This document shows positions 7,861 through 15,973 of a stretch of 37,419 nucleotides of DNA, in pieces; positions within the stretch are counted from its first letter, which is position 1; each line of letters starts with the position of its first letter. This DNA is from Pontibacter qinzhouensis (GTDB taxonomy: Bacteria > Bacteroidota > Bacteroidia > Cytophagales > Hymenobacteraceae). The position numbers and the translations under genes were made by a program. The stretch spans positions 1-37,419 of the forward strand of contig NZ_VRTY01000063.1 of the NCBI RefSeq assembly GCF_008017455.1, in the 5' to 3' direction. The notes beneath the pieces are model-generated. The model was given only the letters and a program-made list of their open reading frames with translations, did no database searches and was not told the DNA's origin.

Positions 7861-9021
7861 TCAGCCGAGCCTTGCCTGCGTTACTACCCAGCGGTTAGGA
7901 ACTTCACCTTTCGTGGCCTGCAGGTAGTCTTCGTAACTGCAGGGTACAATCCGCGATCCTTTCTCTGCTGATAACGCCTCCACTTCGAGCCACCACTTTT
8001 CACTGTGCTTGCTCTTGTAGAACACCATTTTGTCAGGGTTATCATGAAAGCCTACTGCGTATTTTGTAAACTTGTTACCTGTAAACTGAAGATCGTTTTT
8101 GCGGTGGTAGTAGCCTTCTATAAAATACCAGATCATGGTAGCCAGGGTGGTGGCCGTTAAATCGCGCTCGTCCAGTTCGGGTTGGTACTCATAAAACCCG
8201 ATGGAGGTGAGGCTATCGTTCAGACCGGCATACCAGCAAATCTGGCAGGCTTCCTCACCGGTTAAGCCAAATGGGTTGGCCGGTTCGTAGCCGGGAGCAT
8301 CCTGGTGCCTGATGGCCGAAATATCGAAGGTGAGCAAATCGGCCCCTCTTACTATTGGCTCCATTTCCTGCAGGCTTTTATGCACCTCGCCTACCCGGTA
8401 TGCCTCAAAATGCAGCTTCTCAAGTGTGCCCATTACTTCTGGCTCCACCAGGTACGACTGGTAACCTACCTGGCCAAAACTGAACAGGTAATTAGGCTCG
8501 TGCATCAGGATCTGGCGCAGCTGTTTTCTGTTCGCCGGCTCATCCGACTCCTCCAGCATATCAACCCGGCTGTCTACGGTAACCATGTTTACGGGGCGCT
8601 CCAGGTGCTCATAACCAAGGTACTGGCCAAACTCCAGGTCCTGAGAGCCTCCTATAATAACCGGTATGGTGTTGTGCGATACCAGCAGTTCCACAATTTC
8701 CTTCAGGCGCAGGTACGTATCGTCGAGGGTTATGCCGGGGCGAAGGTTGCCAAGGTCCACTATTTTACAGCGGCCGGCCCCTTTGGTAAGGCTATACAGC
8801 TTTTTGCGTACAGCGCGGGCAGGCGGGTCTGTGGTTTCTGTGGCTGTGCTTGTTTTGTCGCGGCCACGGGTCTCGTGTACGCCAATTATGGCAATATCGG
8901 CGGCACGCCAATCCGGAAAGCTGCTTACAAAACGGCTAATATAAGTGCCCAGCGTGCGTGGCTTGCTGAACATGGCGAACAAATCCTCGTTCAGAGGCTC
9001 AAAGAAAATAGAAAGATTCAT
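7861..9021 (-). CDS. Arginase/formimidoylglutamase-family protein, metal site degenerate
   Basis: From the ATG at 9021 the protein is 386 aa (MNLSIFFEPLNEDLF). It has the ureohydrolase fold landmarks but altered ligands. The GGxH motif is GGSQD (about 124-128, His replaced by Gln). DAHxD is DSRVD (150-154, His replaced by Arg). DxDxxDP is FDISAIR (about 232-238, second Asp replaced by Ser). Three of the six usual Mn ligands therefore appear lost, so it is probably not an active arginase or HutG. Related proteins in Bacteroidota are often annotated formimidoylglutamase. A longer frame opens at 9066, but the -7 box at 9042-9049 falls inside it, favouring 9021. Confidence 0.85.
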   Translation of the reverse strand: MNLSIFFEPLNEDLFAMFSKPRTLGTYISRFVSSFPDWRAADIAIIGVHETRGRDKTSTATETTDPPARAVRKKLYSLTKGAGRCKIVDLGNLRPGITLDDTYLRLKEIVELLVSHNTIPVIIGGSQDLEFGQYLGYEHLERPVNMVTVDSRVDMLEESDEPANRKQLRQILMHEPNYLFSFGQVGYQSYLVEPEVMGTLEKLHFEAYRVGEVHKSLQEMEPIVRGADLLTFDISAIRHQDAPGYEPANPFGLTGEEACQICWYAGLNDSLTSIGFYEYQPELDERDLTATTLATMIWYFIEGYYHRKNDLQFTGNKFTKYAVGFHDNPDKMVFYKSKHSEKWWLEVEALSAEKGSRIVPCSYEDYLQATKGEVPNRWVVTQARLG

Positions 9022-9041
9022 ACAGGTGTATCCGAAAGCCT

Positions 9042-9049
9042 CAAAAATA
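9042..9049 (-). promoter_or_regulatory. Bacteroidota -7 box for arginase-like gene
   Basis: The minus strand reads TATTTTTG, a TAnnTTTG match 20 nt before the ATG at 9021. It is also the main argument for choosing that start. Confidence 0.55.
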
Positions 9050-9195
9050 GTAAAAGAATAGTACACTGGCTCTATGGCACGATTTGATTAGTAATTTAGG
9101 TTAAACAAAATATAGCGAAATGGCGCAGGAGCCAAAAAAATCTAGTTACTTAGCATGGTATTTGTGAATAAAATTAACTAACATGCGTAAGTATT

Positions 9196-9203
9196 TAGCT
9201 TTG
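9196..9203 (+). promoter_or_regulatory. Bacteroidota -7 box for acyl-CoA ligase gene
   Basis: TAGCTTTG matches TAnnTTTG and sits 23 nt before the ATG at 9227. Confidence 0.55.
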
Positions 9204-9226
9204 ATCTCTAAGAATTCTGTATTGAT

Positions 9227-11023
9227 ATGATAACCACACAATCGCCTAAAAATAAGAAAGTTATGACGGTTACCCGCACATTCGATCTCTTAAGTCATCA
9301 GCTTCAGAAGTACCCCCAGCCCGACGCTCTGGCTGCAAAAGTTAACAATAGCTGGCAAAAGTACACCACTCAGGATGTGCAGGATAAAGTAAACCACATT
9401 AGCTTAGGCCTGAAAAAGCTGGGCATCGGCAAGGACGATAAAGTTGCCATTATCTCTTTTAACAGACCGGAGTGGGTGTTAATCGATTTTGGAATTCAGC
9501 AGCTAGGTGCCATCAGCGTGCCTATGTACCCTACCATTACCATAGAAGATTACCGGTTTATTTTTAACGATGCCGGTGTGAGCATTGTGTTTGTAGCCGA
9601 TAGCGGCCTCTACAACAAAGTATCGGCAGCCACAGCAGGCATGAGCAGCATACAAGGCATCTATACCTTCGACCAGGTACAGGGAGCCAACCATTGGAAT
9701 GAGGTAGCCGAGTTAGGTGAGCAGGAAAACCCCGAGGAACTGGAGCCATTAAAAGCAGCCGTGGCACCCGACGATGTGCTGACCATAATTTATACCTCAG
9801 GCACCACCGGCAACCCTAAAGGTGTTATGCTCACGCACAATAACCTGGTAAGCAATGTAATGGGCGTAATGCCTTTTCTGCCTGTAAACCACAAGCACCG
9901 GGCACTAAGTTTTCTGCCGCTGAGCCACGTGTTCGAACGCATGCTATTGTATTTGTATGTTTATTCCGGGGTATCTATTTATTACGCCGAGAGCATTGAA
10001 AAGGTAGCCGATAACCTGAAAGAAGTGCAGCCGCATGTGTTTGCCACCGTACCACGCCTGCTTGAAAAGGTATACGACAAAATAGTTGCCAAAGGAATGG
10101 AGCTTACTGGCATAAAACGCAGGCTGTTTTTCTGGGCACTGGAGCTGGGTCTGAAATACGACACCCAGGAAAACCAGGGCTGGTGGTACAATAAACAGCT
10201 CGAAATTGCCAATAAGATCATTTTCAGTAAGTGGCGCGAGGCTTTGGGTGGTAATATTATTGCTGTTGTATCGGGTGGTGCTGCACTGCAGGCCCGCCTG
10301 GCACGCGTGTTCTGGTCGGCCCAGATCCGGGTAATGGAAGGCTACGGCTTAACAGAAACCTCGCCGGTAATAGCCGTGAACCGCTGGGAACCCGAAGATA
10401 ACAAGATCGGCACCGTAGGGCCTGTTATAAATGGTGTAGAAGTAATGATAGCTCCAACCGATGGTGAAATTCTGACCCGTGGGCCGCACATTATGAAAGG
10501 CTACTACAAAAAGCCTGAGCTAACAGACGAGGTTATTGACAAGGATGGTTGGTTCCATACCGGCGATATTGGCGAGATTGTAAACGGGAAGTACCTGAAA
10601 ATAACCGACCGCAAAAAAGAAATGCTCAAGACATCGGGCGGAAAATACATAGCACCCCAGATGATCGAGAACAAGCTGAAAGAATCGGTGGTAATTGAGC
10701 AGACGATGGTGGTAGGCGATGGCCAGAAATATGCTGCAGCGCTTATCGTGCCTTCCTTCCCGGGGCTGCAGGATTATTGCCAGTTTAAAGGCATACCGTA
10801 CACCACCGATGAAGAGATGATTACAAAACCCGAAATACTCGACAAGTTTCAGCGGGAGATTGACAAAGCCAACGAACAGCTTGCCCAGTTCGAAACCATT
10901 AAAAAGTTTAAGCTTCTGCCTAAGCTGTGGACCATAGAAAGTGGGGAGCTTACACCAAAACTGAGCGTAAAACGACGGGTTATTACCACCAGATATACGA
11001 ACGAAATCGACAGCATGTACTAG
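9227..11023 (+). CDS. Long-chain fatty acid--CoA ligase (AMP-forming)
   Basis: This 598-aa adenylate-forming enzyme activates fatty acids to acyl-CoA using ATP and CoA, the entry step for beta-oxidation or lipid synthesis. The AMP-binding P-loop is YTSGTTGNPKG (189-199). Later come the A5 motif YGLTETSPV (about 374), the A7-like WFHTGDIG (about 445), DRKKEMLKTSGGKYIAP with the catalytic Lys region (about 465-483), and a C-terminal domain. Length and motif order match the FadD15-like long-chain ligases. The ATG at 9227 lies behind a -7 box; a second ATG 12 codons in is possible. A repeat element and then a strong terminator follow. It lies just upstream of the MarR regulator and the fad genes. 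Confidence 0.93.
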   Translation: MITTQSPKNKKVMTVTRTFDLLSHQLQKYPQPDALAAKVNNSWQKYTTQDVQDKVNHISLGLKKLGIGKDDKVAIISFNRPEWVLIDFGIQQLGAISVPMYPTITIEDYRFIFNDAGVSIVFVADSGLYNKVSAATAGMSSIQGIYTFDQVQGANHWNEVAELGEQENPEELEPLKAAVAPDDVLTIIYTSGTTGNPKGVMLTHNNLVSNVMGVMPFLPVNHKHRALSFLPLSHVFERMLLYLYVYSGVSIYYAESIEKVADNLKEVQPHVFATVPRLLEKVYDKIVAKGMELTGIKRRLFFWALELGLKYDTQENQGWWYNKQLEIANKIIFSKWREALGGNIIAVVSGGAALQARLARVFWSAQIRVMEGYGLTETSPVIAVNRWEPEDNKIGTVGPVINGVEVMIAPTDGEILTRGPHIMKGYYKKPELTDEVIDKDGWFHTGDIGEIVNGKYLKITDRKKEMLKTSGGKYIAPQMIENKLKESVVIEQTMVVGDGQKYAAALIVPSFPGLQDYCQFKGIPYTTDEEMITKPEILDKFQREIDKANEQLAQFETIKKFKLLPKLWTIESGELTPKLSVKRRVITTRYTNEIDSMY

Positions 11024-11027
11024 CCTG

Positions 11028-11098
11028 AATTATTCTAATGAAAATGGCCTTCAGAAGAAAAAAATCCATGTTAAGGGCGAGGCCTCTCAAGGGTTGTA
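11028..11098 (+). repeat. Dispersed bipartite repeat, copy 1
   Basis: It begins with the block 1 sequence AATTATTCTAATGAAAA, followed by TGGCCTTCAGAAG. A block 2-like CTCAAGGGTTGTAGC comes later, at 61 nt instead of the usual 51-53; an alternative AAGGGC is at 45. It starts 4 nt after the acyl-CoA ligase stop and precedes its terminator. Confidence 0.75.
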
Positions 11099-11138
11099 GC
11101 TCTTTTGGGAAGCCACAAAATTAGTTCTGCACCATAAG

Positions 11139-11170
11139 AAAGCCCTGCTGCCAACTAGCGGGGCTTTTTT
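11139..11170 (+). terminator. Rho-independent terminator after acyl-CoA ligase gene
   Basis: AAAGCCCTGCT and AGCGGGGCTTT form an 11-bp stem (one T-G wobble) with a 7-nt loop, followed by six T. It separates the ligase gene from the MarR gene. Confidence 0.9.
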
Positions 11171-11288
11171 GTGGGCTTGCTACCTGCTTAACCTCATGTT
11201 TGTTGCTATCTGAAAGTTTATGTAAGCTGTGTTGCAACAGGCACCGAATTTTTCCGTTAAAATAGTATGCAAGCATAACATTTTTATT

Positions 11289-11296
11289 TATATTTG
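11289..11296 (+). promoter_or_regulatory. Bacteroidota -7 box for MarR-family gene
   Basis: TATATTTG is an exact TAnnTTTG match 20 nt upstream of the ATG at 11316, so it supports that start over an in-frame upstream codon at 11229. Confidence 0.6.
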
Positions 11297-11315
11297 GTAT
11301 AACCAGTATAAGACT

Positions 11316-11750
11316 ATGAAGCCAGAAGAAACCGTAGATTATAATGTAAAAGTGTGCTGGCATGCCATTTCGCGTATGTATAATACCGAGGCAGGCAAAA
11401 ACGGTATCACCACCTCCATCGGGTTTGTGCTGTTAAACATTAACCAGGAAACAGGCACTCCTGCCACCAAAATTGCTCCGCTGCTCGGCCTAGAAGCCCG
11501 GAGCCTCACCCGTATTCTGAAAAGTATGGAAGAAGATGGCCTAATCTACAAAGTTTCTGATGAGAAGGATAAACGGCTGGTTCGTATTTTCTTAACAGAA
11601 AAAGGACTGGAGAAGAAAGAAGTGTCGCGGCGGACCGTAAAGCACTTTAACCATAAGGTGCGCGATGAAATTCCGGAGCAGGAACTGCAGGCTTTTTTCC
11701 AGGTCTGCAGTAAGCTCATTAACATGGTAGAGAACAAAAATATTTTCTGA
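11316..11750 (+). CDS. MarR-family transcriptional regulator, likely controls the fad operon
   Basis: This 144-aa protein has the winged-helix plan of MarR regulators. A helical dimerisation N-terminus (ETVDYNVKVCWHAISRMYN) precedes the recognition region GTPATKIAPLLGLEARSLTRILKSMEEDGL (about residues 53-82). Then comes the wing with the signature DEKDKRLVRIFLTEKG, and finally a C-terminal helix. The start at 11316 was chosen because a -7 box lies just upstream and the longer version adds an unusual N-terminal tail. It is 138 nt upstream of fadN, in the same orientation, so control of fatty-acid degradation by acyl-CoA or a related ligand is a reasonable inference but not shown by the sequence. 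Confidence 0.9.
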   Translation: MKPEETVDYNVKVCWHAISRMYNTEAGKNGITTSIGFVLLNINQETGTPATKIAPLLGLEARSLTRILKSMEEDGLIYKVSDEKDKRLVRIFLTEKGLEKKEVSRRTVKHFNHKVRDEIPEQELQAFFQVCSKLINMVENKNIF

Positions 11751-11785
11751 ACACCAGCTATACCATTTTAGGAAATTGCCGGCAA

Positions 11786-11800
11786 CAGCACCTTGTGCTG
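11786..11800. other. Short hairpin between marR-type gene and fadN
   Basis: CAGCAC-CTT-GTGCTG forms a perfect 6-bp stem with a 3-nt loop 36 nt after the regulator stop. There is no T run. Role unknown. Confidence 0.35.
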
Positions 11801-11888
11801 CCATCAGAACATCTTAATCAAAAATAAATCGAAAAGTCTTGTTTCATGATACTTATGTCTTTTTAAATAGACCATCATAAAAATTTCT

Positions 11889-14291
11889 ATGAAAAGAATT
11901 ATTAAGAAAGTAGCCGTGCTTGGTTCCGGCGTAATGGGTTCGCGCATTGCCTGCCACTTCGCCAACATAGGTGTGCAGGTGCTGTTGCTCGATATTGTTC
12001 CGAAGGAGCCAACGCCTGAAGAGCAGGCCAAAAAAATAACGACCGATAGTAAGCAGTTCCGGAACAGAATCGTGAATAGCTCTCTGCAGGCGGCCGTTGC
12101 TTCTAACCCATCGCCGCTGTACCGCAAGTCTGACGCACACCTCATTCAGACCGGTAACTTTGAAGACAACATGAAGGATATCGCCACCGCCGACTGGATT
12201 ATTGAGGTGGTGGTGGAGAACCTGAAAATTAAAAAGCTGGTGTACGATCAGGTGGAGCAATTTCGCAAACCCGGCACACTTATTACCTCCAACACCTCCG
12301 GTATACCCATCCACCTTATGGCTCAGGAACGCTCTGAGGATTTCAGAAAGCATTTCTGCGGCACGCACTTTTTTAACCCGCCGCGCTACCTCAAGCTACT
12401 GGAAATTATCCCAACCCCTGACACAGACCAGGCAGTTGTAGATTTCCTGATGCACTACGGCGACCTGTACCTGGGCAAAACCACGGTGCTGGCCAAAGAC
12501 TCACCAGCCTTTATTGCCAACCGCGTAGGCATTTACGGCATTATGCAAACCCTGAAGGCCATGGAGAAAACCGGGCTGACCATTGATGAGGTAGACCGGA
12601 TTACAGGCCCCATCGTTGGCCGGCCAAAGTCAGCCACCTTCCGCACCTTAGATGTAGTTGGTCTGGATACCACCATTAACGTAGCCAACGGCCTTTACCA
12701 GGCAGGGGAGCAGGATGAGTCGCGGGATCTGTTCCAGATTCCGGGTTATGTGCAGCAGATGGCGGAGAAAAAATGGTTGGGCGACAAAACCGGGCAGGGC
12801 TTCTACAAGAAAACAAAAGACGCTAAAGGCAAAACCGAAATCCTGACGCTCGACCTGAACACCATGGAGTATGCGCCAAAGCAGAAAGTGAAGTTCCAGA
12901 GCCTGGAAGTGCTAAAGCCAATTGATGACCTAAAGAAACGGATTAAAACATTCTCAGCGCAAACCGATAAAGCGGCACAGTTCTTTAACGAGACACTGTT
13001 CGGCCTGTTCCAGTACGTGTCGAACCGTATTCCGGAAATTTCGGATGAACTGTACCGCATAGACGATGCCTTGCGTGCCGGCTTTGGCTGGGAACTGGGG
13101 CCGTTTGAGTACTGGGATGCCATTGGAGCACGCGAAGGCCTACAGCGCATGACAGAGGCTGGCTACGAACCTGCCCCCTGGGTAGAAGAAATGCTGAATC
13201 ACGGCAAAGAGTCCTTTTATGTGGTGGATAACGGCCAGCGTCGCTATTACGACATCCAAAGCAAAGAGTACAAAGCCATACCCGGAGCAGAAAACTTTAT
13301 TGTTCTCAACAACCTCCGCGATAACAAACTGGTCTGGAAAAACAGTGGCGTCAGTATCATCGACCTTGGCGATGGTATTCTGAACATCGAGTTTCATACC
13401 AAAATGAACACCATTGGCGGGGACGTGATAGCTGGTTTGCATAAAGGCATCGACCTGGCCGAAAAAGAGTTCAGAGGTGTAGTGGTGGGCAGCGATGCTG
13501 CTAACTTTTCGGCCGGAGCCAACGTGGCGCTGATTTATATGTCGGCGCTGGAGCAGGAGTACGACGAGCTGAACTTTATGATTAAGCAGTTTCAGGATAC
13601 CATGATGCGCATGCGCTACTCTGCAGTTCCGGTAGTGGGAGCACCGCATGGCCTAACGCTTGGCGGAGGTTGTGAACTCAACCTGCACTGCGACCACATT
13701 CAGGCAGCAGCCGAAACCTACATGGGCCTGGTAGAATTTGGAGTAGGTCTGATTCCGGGAGGTGGCGGTACCAAAGAAATGACGGTGCGTGCCGCTGAGC
13801 TTTTCGAAGAAGGCGACATAGAACTGAATACGCTCAAGAACATCTTCCTGAATATCGGTATGGCAAAGGTGTCTACGTCAGCGGCAGAGGCTGTGGATTT
13901 AGGCTTTATGCGCAAGAGCGATGGCACAACCATTAATTGCAACCGTTTGCTGGCCGATGCCAAAGCACAAGCCATTTTACTGGCAGAAAGAGGCTATACC
14001 AAACCGGTTCCTAAAACCAACATACGCGTGCAGGGCAGAGCCGGCTTAGGCATGTTCCTGACAGGTGCCAACGCTATGTATACTGGCCGCTATATGTCGG
14101 AGCACGACCTCAAGATTTCTCAGAAGCTGGCTTACGTGATGTGTGGTGGCGATTTATCGGCCCCAACCGAAGTAAGCGAACAATATCTGCTGGACCTGGA
14201 GCGCGAAGCCTTCCTGTCGCTGACAGGAGAGCGCAAAACACTGGAGCGTATCCAGAGCATCCTGACGACAGGTAAGCCGCTGAGGAACTGA
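11889..14291 (+). CDS. fadN: 3-hydroxyacyl-CoA dehydrogenase / enoyl-CoA hydratase, FadN type
   Basis: This 800-aa bifunctional beta-oxidation enzyme hydrates enoyl-CoA and oxidises the 3-hydroxyacyl-CoA with NAD+. The domain order is dehydrogenase first, as in Bacillus FadN, and opposite to E. coli FadB. The N-terminal Rossmann motif is VLGSGVMGSRIA (about 10-21). The dehydrogenase shows THFFNPPRYLKLLEIIP and KDSPAFIANRVG. The C-terminal crotonase half (about 480-720) has FSAGANVALI and GLTLGGGCELNLHCD, with the oxyanion-hole glycines, then LVEFGVGLIPGGGGTKEM. It is followed by fadA after 78 nt and by fadE beyond an inserted small gene. The set makes a complete beta-oxidation cycle when combined with the upstream acyl-CoA ligase. 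Confidence 0.95.
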   Translation: MKRIIKKVAVLGSGVMGSRIACHFANIGVQVLLLDIVPKEPTPEEQAKKITTDSKQFRNRIVNSSLQAAVASNPSPLYRKSDAHLIQTGNFEDNMKDIATADWIIEVVVENLKIKKLVYDQVEQFRKPGTLITSNTSGIPIHLMAQERSEDFRKHFCGTHFFNPPRYLKLLEIIPTPDTDQAVVDFLMHYGDLYLGKTTVLAKDSPAFIANRVGIYGIMQTLKAMEKTGLTIDEVDRITGPIVGRPKSATFRTLDVVGLDTTINVANGLYQAGEQDESRDLFQIPGYVQQMAEKKWLGDKTGQGFYKKTKDAKGKTEILTLDLNTMEYAPKQKVKFQSLEVLKPIDDLKKRIKTFSAQTDKAAQFFNETLFGLFQYVSNRIPEISDELYRIDDALRAGFGWELGPFEYWDAIGAREGLQRMTEAGYEPAPWVEEMLNHGKESFYVVDNGQRRYYDIQSKEYKAIPGAENFIVLNNLRDNKLVWKNSGVSIIDLGDGILNIEFHTKMNTIGGDVIAGLHKGIDLAEKEFRGVVVGSDAANFSAGANVALIYMSALEQEYDELNFMIKQFQDTMMRMRYSAVPVVGAPHGLTLGGGCELNLHCDHIQAAAETYMGLVEFGVGLIPGGGGTKEMTVRAAELFEEGDIELNTLKNIFLNIGMAKVSTSAAEAVDLGFMRKSDGTTINCNRLLADAKAQAILLAERGYTKPVPKTNIRVQGRAGLGMFLTGANAMYTGRYMSEHDLKISQKLAYVMCGGDLSAPTEVSEQYLLDLEREAFLSLTGERKTLERIQSILTTGKPLRN

Positions 14292-14293
14292 GG

Positions 14294-14313
14294 GGACAGG
14301 TCGCGACCTGTCC
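14294..14313. repeat. 20-bp perfect palindrome between fadN and fadA
   Basis: GGACAGGTCGCGACCTGTCC is a perfect 20-bp palindrome beginning 2 nt after the fadN stop. It has no T run, so terminator function is unlikely. It could be a REP-type palindrome, an intercistronic RNA hairpin or an operator. Confidence 0.6.
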
Positions 14314-14369
14314 GTACGATAGCAGAAAGAACAACAATTTAACAATTCAGCAATTCAACAATTAAAAAT

Positions 14370-15548
14370 ATGAACAATGCCTATATCGTAGCCGGATTTC
14401 GCAGTGCCGTAGGAAAAGCACCACGCGGTGTGTTTCGGTTTACCAGACCCGATGACCTGGCCGCTGACGTAATTAAGCGCCTGATGGCCGCTGTGCCGGA
14501 ACTGGACCCGGAGCGGGTAGACGACCTGATTGTGGGCAACGCAGTACCGGAAGCGGAGCAGGGCCTGCAGATCGGTCGAATGATTTCGCTCTTGTCGCTG
14601 CCCTTGTCGGTTTCTGGCATGACGGTAAACCGCTACTGCGGCTCCGGCATCGAAACCATTGCCATGGCCTGCAACCGCATTCAGGCTGGTATGGCCGATT
14701 GTATTATAGCGGGTGGAACAGAATCTATGTCGATGGTGCCAACGGCAGGGTGGAAGACGGTGCCCAACTATAAGATCGCTAAAAATAACCCCGACTGGTA
14801 CCTGAGTATGGGCCTTACCGCAGAGGCTGTAGCCAAAGACTACAACGTGACCCGCGAGGACATGGATGAGTTTGCTTTCCAGTCGCACCAGAAAGCGCTG
14901 AACGCTATTGCTAATGGCTACTTCAAAGACCAGATTGTGCCAATAACCGTGGAGGAAACTTATGTAGACGAAAACGGCAAAAAGAAAACCCGCAGCTATG
15001 TAGTAGATACCGACGAAGGCCCCAGAGCTGATACTTCGCTGGAGCGGCTGGCCAAGCTAAAACCTGTGTTTGCGAATGGCGGTACGGTTACAGCTGGTAA
15101 TTCTTCCCAAACATCAGATGGTGCCGCTTTTGTGTTAGTCATGAGCGAGCAGCTGGTAAAGGAACTGAACCTGGAGCCGATTGCCCGCCTCATCAGCTAT
15201 GGCACTGGCGGCGTAGACCCGCGTATTATGGGCATGGGACCTATCGCTGCCGTTCCGAAAGCCCTGAAGCAAGCGGGAATGAAACTTGCCGATATCGATC
15301 TGATAGAAATGAACGAAGCCTTTGCAGCGCAGTCCATTGCCGTTATGCGCCACCTCGATTTTGACCCGGCCAAACTAAACATAAGTGGTGGAGCCATCGC
15401 CTTAGGTCACCCGCTGGGCTGTTCGGGAGCCAAACTAAGTGTGCAGCAATTCAGCGAACTGCGCCGCCTGGGCAAAAAATACGGCATCGTTACGGCCTGT
15501 GTAGGTGGCGGCCAAGGTGTGGCGGGTGTGTATGAACTCCTTCGGTAG
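14370..15548 (+). CDS. fadA: Acetyl-CoA C-acyltransferase (3-ketoacyl-CoA thiolase)
   Basis: This 392-aa thiolase carries out the last step of beta-oxidation, cleaving 3-ketoacyl-CoA with CoA. The nucleophilic Cys is C90 in NRYCGSGIETIAMA. The GHPLGCSGA motif near residue 347 supplies the catalytic His, and the second Cys (C377) is in TACVGGGQG. Length and motif order are standard. It sits 78 nt downstream of fadN in the same orientation, separated by a perfect palindrome and an AT-rich CAATT-type microrepeat. Its stop codon overlaps the left inverted-repeat arm that flanks the next small gene. Confidence 0.95.
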   Translation: MNNAYIVAGFRSAVGKAPRGVFRFTRPDDLAADVIKRLMAAVPELDPERVDDLIVGNAVPEAEQGLQIGRMISLLSLPLSVSGMTVNRYCGSGIETIAMACNRIQAGMADCIIAGGTESMSMVPTAGWKTVPNYKIAKNNPDWYLSMGLTAEAVAKDYNVTREDMDEFAFQSHQKALNAIANGYFKDQIVPITVEETYVDENGKKKTRSYVVDTDEGPRADTSLERLAKLKPVFANGGTVTAGNSSQTSDGAAFVLVMSEQLVKELNLEPIARLISYGTGGVDPRIMGMGPIAAVPKALKQAGMKLADIDLIEMNEAFAAQSIAVMRHLDFDPAKLNISGGAIALGHPLGCSGAKLSVQQFSELRRLGKKYGIVTACVGGGQGVAGVYELLR

Positions 15549-15964
15549 ATGTTAGATAGTAGATTCTAGATGTTAGACTTATCTTATGCATAGTTTCAAG
15601 GATCTTAAAATATGTTCAATGGAGCTGGCAAAAGTTGTTTATGAAACTACTGCCAACTTTCCAGCAAATGAAAGATATGGTCTTACGTCTCAAATCAATC
15701 GGGCAGCTGTATCTGTGCCCTCCAACATTGCTGAAGGAGCAGGAAGAAACTCAGCTAAAGAGTTTGCTCAGTTTCTAAGCATAGCACTTGGCTCTGCTTT
15801 TGAGTTAGAAACTCAACTGATTTTAGCAAATTCCTTTGGGTTGATTAGTAAAGCTTCACTCGAATCTATTCTACAACAGCTTGAACAAATTCAGAAGATG
15901 ATCTACAGCTTTAAAAACTCTATTTTAAAAAAATCTATTATCTAAAATCTAGCATCTATAATCT
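15547..15964. mobile_element. Four-helix-bundle gene cassette with imperfect terminal inverted repeats
   Basis: Two 31-nt arms, 15547-15577 and 15934-15964, are inverted copies of each other: I count 24 of 31 matching positions. Both are built from TAGAT/TCTA words. They enclose the four-helix-bundle gene; the left arm touches the fadA stop and the right arm contains the stop of the enclosed gene. The enclosed DNA is visibly more AT-rich than fadA and fadE. Together this suggests an insertion into a fadA-fadE spacer. No transposase is present, so the mode of movement is unknown and the mobile call is inference. Confidence 0.5.
15586..15945 (+). CDS. Four-helix bundle protein (S23/IVS-type family)
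   Basis: This 119-aa protein belongs to the four-helix-bundle family first known from open frames in 23S rRNA intervening sequences and related to Avd of diversity-generating retroelements. The core signature is RYGLTSQINRAAVSVPSNIA followed by EGAGRNSAKEFAQFL and a helix with GSAFELETQL. It is cytoplasmic and small, with no catalytic motif. Here it lies inside the fadN-fadA-fadE operon, where its family has no known role, bounded by 31-nt inverted repeats and more AT-rich than its neighbours. No rRNA or retroelement is nearby. The start ATG is at 15586, eight bases after the left arm. Confidence 0.9.
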   Translation: MHSFKDLKICSMELAKVVYETTANFPANERYGLTSQINRAAVSVPSNIAEGAGRNSAKEFAQFLSIALGSAFELETQLILANSFGLISKASLESILQQLEQIQKMIYSFKNSILKKSII

Positions 15965-15973
15965 TAAGAAAAT

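Noticed and set aside
7861..9021. Active formimidoylglutamase (hutG) of histidine degradation
   Set aside because: Three metal ligands are replaced and no other hut gene is present.
15586..15945. Part of a 23S rRNA intervening sequence
   Set aside because: The gene family occurs there, but no rRNA sequence is present on either side; flanks are fadA and fadE.
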